From Chloroflexota bacterium (GTDB lineage Bacteria > Chloroflexota > Anaerolineae > Ardenticatenales > Ardenticatenaceae), in assembly GCA_003520455.1 (NCBI GenBank), contig DOUV01001037.1, positions 4,929 to 13,387 of the forward strand: a stretch of DNA of 8,459 nt. The letters are read 5' to 3'. The notes under the pieces were generated by a model. The model was given only the letters and a program-made list of their open reading frames with translations. It did not search any database and was not told the origin of the DNA. Position numbers and translations under genes: made by a program. Below, piece by piece: positions 5,067 through 8,459 of this stretch (the stretch's first letter is position 1; each line of letters starts with the position of its first letter).

Positions 5067-5143
5067 GCAGTGAATAGTGAGCAGTGAATAGTGAGCAGTG
5101 AATAGTGAGCAGTGAACAGTGAGGCAGTGAACAGTGAGCAGTG
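5067..5143 (+). repeat. 14-bp tandem repeats built from 7-bp AGTGA units
   Basis: Five copies of a 14-mer: GCAGTGAATAGTGA three times (5067, 5081, 5095), then GCAGTGAACAGTGA twice (5109, 5124, with one extra G at 5123), and a partial sixth. Each 14-mer is two heptamers ending AGTGA. It begins six bases after the T-run of the T-box terminator and lies in the leuS leader. Confidence 0.95.
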
Positions 5144-5153
5144 GTACGTTGCG

Positions 5154-5321
5154 GAGGCACTGATTACTGTTCACTGTTCACTAGCTACTCCTGGGGGCCG
5201 GCGAGCACATAGATCCGCTCTTCGAGAGGCACTGATTACTGTTCACTGTTCACTAGCTACTCGTGGGGGCCGGCGAGCACATAGATCCGCTCTTCAAGAG
5301 GCACTGTTCACTGTTCACTGG
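5154..5321 (+). repeat. Direct 72-bp repeats (two full, one partial)
   Basis: Copies at 5154-5225 and 5226-5297 differ at only two positions (C/G and G/A); a third, 5298-5321, is cut short and lacks about seven bases near its start. Each begins GAGGCACT and contains heptamers TTCACTG, the reverse complement of the 14-bp tract at 5067-5143, then a unique-looking segment GGGGGCCGGCGAGCACATAG. Because 72 is a multiple of three, frames stay open across the array, which creates a spurious reading frame. The partial copy ends about 20 bases before the leuS ribosome binding site. Confidence 0.95.
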
Positions 5322-5352
5322 CGCGGTCGCTTCACCCGTGAGGAGAAACAGC

Positions 5353-7881
5353 ATGGCACGCGAAGACCGTTATAACCCAAGTGAGATCGAGCAGAAGTGG
5401 CAGCAGCGTTGGGCTGAGACTGAGCTGTATCGTATCAAGATGAACGATACGGCCAACAAGTACTACATGCTGACCATGTATCCCTATCCCAGCGGCAACC
5501 TGCACACCGGCCACTGGTATGCCATGGCGCCTAGCGACGCCATTGCCCGCTTCTACCGGATGCAGGGCAAGAATGTCTTCTTTCCAATGGGCTTCGACGC
5601 CTTCGGCCTGCCGGCCGAGAACGCTGCCATCAAGCACAACATTCACCCGGCGAAGTGGACCTATGAGAACGTCGCCCACATGACCGAGCAGTTGAAGCGC
5701 ATGGGGGCCAGTTTCGACTGGAGCCACATGATCATCACCTGCAACCCCGACTACTACAAGTGGAACCAGTGGTTCTTCTTGAAATTCTACGAGATGGGGT
5801 TGGCCTACAAGCAGTTTGCGCCGGTGGATTGGTGCCCGAACTGTAACACGACGCTGGCGCGCGAGCAGGTCGTCGGCGAGGAGCGGGTCTGCGAGCGATG
5901 CGGAACGCCGGTCATCAGGAAAGAACTGGACCAGTGGTTCTTCCGCATCACCGATTACGCGGAGCGCCTGCTGGAAGGATTGAACCGGATCGATTGGCCG
6001 GAACGCATCAAGACGATGCAGACGAACTGGATCGGCCGCTCCACCGGCGCCAACATCCGCTTCCCCGTCGAAGGCACCGACGCGAGCCTGGAGGTCTTCA
6101 CCACGCGACCTGATACGATCTACGGCGCGACCTTCATGGTCGTTGCGCCCGAGCATCCCATCGTGGAGCAGATTACCGCCCCGGAGCAGCGCGCGGCGGT
6201 CGAGGCGTACCGGTACCAGGCCAGCCGCCAGAGCGAGATCGATCGCCTGGCGATCGACAAAGAGAAGAGCGGTGTCTTCACCGGCGGCTACGCCGTTAAC
6301 CCGATGACGGAGGAGCGCATCCCGATCTGGACCGCCGACTACGTCCTGATGACGTACGGCACCGGCGCGATCATGGGCGTGCCGGGTGGCGATCAACGCG
6401 ACTGGGAATTCGCCGAGAAGTTCGGTTTGCCCATCGTCCCGGTCACCGAGCCGGCCGGCGGCTTCACCGGCGAGCAGGCCGAGGCCTACGCCGGGCCGGG
6501 CGTCATGATCAACAGCGGCCTGCTGAACGGGATGGTCACGCTGGCCAAGTACAGCCGCGAGGAGTGGACCGCGGGGCTGGCAGCGGAGTACGGGGTCGAG
6601 TTGAAGCCGGACCAGCCCGAGGCGCGTGAAGAGATCGTCAAGATGCTGGAGGCCCGCGGCGTGGGCGAGGCGGCCGTCAACTACCGCCTGCGCGACTGGC
6701 TGATCAGCCGCCAGCGATACTGGGGCGCGCCCATCCCGATCATCTACTGCGAGGCCTGTGGGACCCAGCCGGTGCCCTACGACCAGTTGCCGGTCCTGCT
6801 GCCGGAAGACGTGGACTTCCGGCCCACGGGGGAGTCGCCGCTGAAGTACCATGAGGGCTTCCTGCGAACCACCTGCCCCGAGTGTGACGGCCCGGCCACG
6901 CGCGAGACCGACACTATGGATACCTTCGTGGATTCGTCCTGGTACTGGTTCCGCTACCTGAGCCCGCACTACGAAGCGGGGCCGTTCGACCCGTCCTGCA
7001 AGCCATGGGTCCCAGTTGACCAATACACCGGCGGCGCCGAGCATGCCGTGATGCACCTGCTGTACGCCCGCTTCTGGACCAAGGTCATGCACGACATGGG
7101 GCTGATCGAGCACGATGAGCCCTTCAAGCGCCTGTTCAACCAGGGGGTGATCCTGGGGGCTGACCGGCAGAAGATGTCCAAGAGCCGCGGTAACGTGGCC
7201 GATCCGGACGCGTTGGTCGCCGAGTACGGCGCCGACGTGGTCCGCACCTACCTGATGTTCATCGGACCGTGGGATATGGGCGGACCGTGGAGCGACGAGG
7301 GGATCGAGGGTCTGTCGCGCTTCATGCAGCGCGTCTGGGACTTGGTGGTCCAGGATGCACCGGTGGACCCCGACGCCCGGCCGGCCGAGGCAGAGGTCGC
7401 GACGCTGCGTCGCCGGACCTACCAGACGATCGCCAAGGCCACCGAGGATTACAGCACCTTCAACTTCAATACCATGCTGGCGGCGCTGATGAAGTATACC
7501 AACGATCTGCGCGAGTTCAAGCAGACCAGCGTCGTCAACTCGTGGGCCTGGGACGAGGCGCTGGAGAGCCTGATCCTGATGCTGGCCCCGGCCGCGCCCT
7601 ACATCACAGAGGAGTTGTGGGCTCGCATGGGCAACGAGTACAGTGTCCACGAGCAGCCCTGGCCCACGTGGGATCCCGAGGTGGCCCGTGAGGAGACCTT
7701 CGAGTTGGTGTTGCAGGTCAACGGCAAGGTCCGCGACCGGGTCCAGGCACCGGTCGGCATCAGCGAGGACAAGGCCAGGGAGTTGGCGCTGGCCAACGAG
7801 ACCGTCCGGCGCTTCATGGATGGCAAGGAGCCCCGCAAGGTCATCTACGTGCCGGGCCGTCTGGTCAACATCGTCATCTGA
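5353..7881 (+). CDS. leuS: Leucyl-tRNA synthetase
   Basis: Class Ia synthetase that charges tRNA-Leu in the cytosol and edits mischarged products. 842 residues, normal for the bacterial form. HIGH motif as HTGH at 51-54 within YPYPSGNLHTGH; KMSKS at 607-611. First zinc knuckle C161/C164/C180/C183; second pair C466/C469 with C508/C511. The CP1 editing domain carries TTRPDT at 250-255 (threonine-rich site) and GVPGGDQRD at 342-350, with D347 at the conserved editing aspartate. The C-terminal tRNA-binding domain ends VPGRLVNIVI. The frame extends upstream to 5263 through repeats, but MAREDRYNP matches LeuRS N-termini and has AGGAG at 5341-5345, so 5353 is the start. Expression is expected to depend on the T-box upstream. 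Odd point: Gly346 stands where many bacterial LeuRS have His in the VP(A/G)HD motif. Confidence 0.98.
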   Translation: MAREDRYNPSEIEQKWQQRWAETELYRIKMNDTANKYYMLTMYPYPSGNLHTGHWYAMAPSDAIARFYRMQGKNVFFPMGFDAFGLPAENAAIKHNIHPAKWTYENVAHMTEQLKRMGASFDWSHMIITCNPDYYKWNQWFFLKFYEMGLAYKQFAPVDWCPNCNTTLAREQVVGEERVCERCGTPVIRKELDQWFFRITDYAERLLEGLNRIDWPERIKTMQTNWIGRSTGANIRFPVEGTDASLEVFTTRPDTIYGATFMVVAPEHPIVEQITAPEQRAAVEAYRYQASRQSEIDRLAIDKEKSGVFTGGYAVNPMTEERIPIWTADYVLMTYGTGAIMGVPGGDQRDWEFAEKFGLPIVPVTEPAGGFTGEQAEAYAGPGVMINSGLLNGMVTLAKYSREEWTAGLAAEYGVELKPDQPEAREEIVKMLEARGVGEAAVNYRLRDWLISRQRYWGAPIPIIYCEACGTQPVPYDQLPVLLPEDVDFRPTGESPLKYHEGFLRTTCPECDGPATRETDTMDTFVDSSWYWFRYLSPHYEAGPFDPSCKPWVPVDQYTGGAEHAVMHLLYARFWTKVMHDMGLIEHDEPFKRLFNQGVILGADRQKMSKSRGNVADPDALVAEYGADVVRTYLMFIGPWDMGGPWSDEGIEGLSRFMQRVWDLVVQDAPVDPDARPAEAEVATLRRRTYQTIAKATEDYSTFNFNTMLAALMKYTNDLREFKQTSVVNSWAWDEALESLILMLAPAAPYITEELWARMGNEYSVHEQPWPTWDPEVAREETFELVLQVNGKVRDRVQAPVGISEDKARELALANETVRRFMDGKEPRKVIYVPGRLVNIVI

Positions 7882-7891
7882 ACCACGTACT

Positions 7892-7947
7892 ACGTGATGC
7901 GTGATGCGTAGATCTTTGCCCGAGATCTCACGCGTTACGCATCACGT
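7892..7947 (+). terminator. Long hairpin after leuS
   Basis: Arms 7892-7915 and 7923-7947 pair along almost their whole length: ACGTGATGCGT with ACGCATCACGT, a middle section using two G-U pairs, one bulged C, and AGATCT with AGATCT, around a seven-base loop TTGCCCG. Only TTTC follows, so termination may be partial. The next gene starts 3 bases beyond. Confidence 0.65.
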
Positions 7948-7950
7948 TTC

Positions 7951-8459
7951 ATGCTCGTGAGCTTACCTGCACGCGTCCCGCAGCCTGCGCTGCGCCGTTC
8001 ATTTCTCCCCCTGGCAACCGCCGTCGCCCTCTTCGCGGTCTACCTCCTGACCTACAGCGGCCAGTTCCACTCGATTGACGAGAACGCGGTCTTCGCAGTC
8101 AGTCGGAATCTGGTCGAGCACGGCCGGGTGGACATCGGTGCCCTGTTCTGGGGCGCACCGTACTTCGACCAGGGGAGGCTCGGTCCGGACGGCGAGCTCT
8201 ACTCCAAGTATGGGCTGGGTCACTCGCTGTTGCTGGCCCCACTGGTCTGGCTCGGTCTCCACCTGCCCGGCGTGGGCGTGGTGCAAACGGCCGTCCTGCT
8301 CGACGGGCTTGCGACCGCTGCCACGGGCGCGCTGTTGGTGGTCCTCGCCGGACGACTGGGCTTCCCGCGCGCCGGGCCCTGGTTGGCCGCGCTCTATGGT
8401 CTGGGCACCTTCGCCTGGGTCTACGCCCGGACGCTGTTCGGCGAACCGCTCTCGGCGCT
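7951..8459 (+). CDS. Polytopic membrane protein, probable GT-C glycosyltransferase (partial, runs off the window)
   Basis: At least 169 codons with no stop before the window edge. A hydrophobic span at about 17-36 (FLPLATAVALFAVYLLTYSG) is followed by a loop with SIDEN (D43-E44), an acidic pair where GT-C enzymes of the PMT/ArnT type keep catalytic Asp/Glu after the first span. The loop continues with GPDGELYSKYGLGHSLLLAPL at 78-98, whose Y-SKY-x-G-HS pattern is common in lipid-carrier-dependent sugar transferases. Further spans lie near 92-115 and 118-134. Such proteins use polyprenyl-phosphate sugars at the outer face of the membrane. An in-frame TAG at 7909 and no ATG/GTG between it and 7951 fix the earliest start; GTG at 7957 is the alternative. 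No Shine-Dalgarno fits because the hairpin ends at 7947. Family call is tentative. Confidence 0.75.
   Translation, partial: MLVSLPARVPQPALRRSFLPLATAVALFAVYLLTYSGQFHSIDENAVFAVSRNLVEHGRVDIGALFWGAPYFDQGRLGPDGELYSKYGLGHSLLLAPLVWLGLHLPGVGVVQTAVLLDGLATAATGALLVVLAGRLGFPRAGPWLAALYGLGTFAWVYARTLFGEPLSA

Noticed and set aside
5067..5321. CRISPR array or attachment site
   Set aside because: The 72-bp units are near-identical throughout with no variable spacers, and no integrase or phage gene is nearby despite the tRNA genes.
5263..5352. N-terminal extension of LeuRS by 30 residues
   Set aside because: The extra residues are translated repeat DNA, while the ATG at 5353 has a good AGGAG site and matches LeuRS N-termini.
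5112..5375. An 87-codon + strand frame with 24-residue internal repeats running through the 72-bp arrays into leuS
   Set aside because: It exists because 72 is a multiple of three. It starts at a GTG inside the heptamer tract, has no ribosome binding site and overlaps the leuS start. A leader peptide is not supported.
5332..7650. A 772-codon frame on the minus strand opposite leuS
   Set aside because: It is the antisense shadow of a GC-rich gene with strong third-position bias; the His/Gln/Asp/Val-rich product has no recognisable domain.

Overview
The window is GC-rich bacterial chromosome. It suggests Chloroflexota or a close relative: a T-box leader on leuS, short A/T-rich sigma-70-type promoters in GC-rich DNA, an L9 gene followed by a small two-CxxC protein, and abundant palindromic and heptamer repeats between genes. 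That placement is inference, because no rRNA or strict lineage marker is present. No phage, plasmid, CRISPR or transposase gene is seen.

Left part (1-2900, + strand). A class I SAM-dependent methyltransferase gene is followed by a three-gene run: a Nudix hydrolase, a TVP38/TMEM64 (VTT) membrane protein joined to it by an ATGA overlap, and a site-2-protease-like M50 metallopeptidase 9 bp further on. The run has a promoter whose predicted start point falls on the Nudix ATG, so the mRNA may be leaderless. A strong hairpin at 2867-2895 separates it from the convergent minus-strand pair.

Minus-strand pair (2923-3904). rplI (ribosomal protein L9, with an acidic tail) and a small protein with two CxxC pairs are read leftwards from a good promoter at 3876-3904.

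Non-coding block (3905-4563). About 650 bp has no credible protein gene but holds three rightward sigma-70-like promoters (3935, 4158, 4517). The first two are each followed by dense hairpins, including an 80-nt four-way-junction fold at 4392-4471. The two hairpin clusters share palindromic modules in different order. This is the most unexplained part of the window and may encode one or two undescribed structured RNAs, or be a nest of palindromic repeats.

tRNA/T-box/leuS block (4517-7947). Two tRNA-Ala genes (CGC and GGC anticodons, both with the G3:U70 identity pair) follow a promoter whose -35 and -10 each lie in a dyad. After a hairpin comes a full T-box riboswitch with a CUC (Leu) specifier and an intrinsic terminator, then about 260 bp of 7/14-bp and 72-bp repeats, then leuS. 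The layout implies that leuS expression is set by uncharged tRNA-Leu through antitermination, with an extra repeat-built stem-loop between the terminator and the leuS ribosome binding site. A long hairpin follows leuS.

Right edge. A polytopic membrane protein, probably a GT-C type glycosyltransferase, starts 3 nt after that hairpin and runs off the window.
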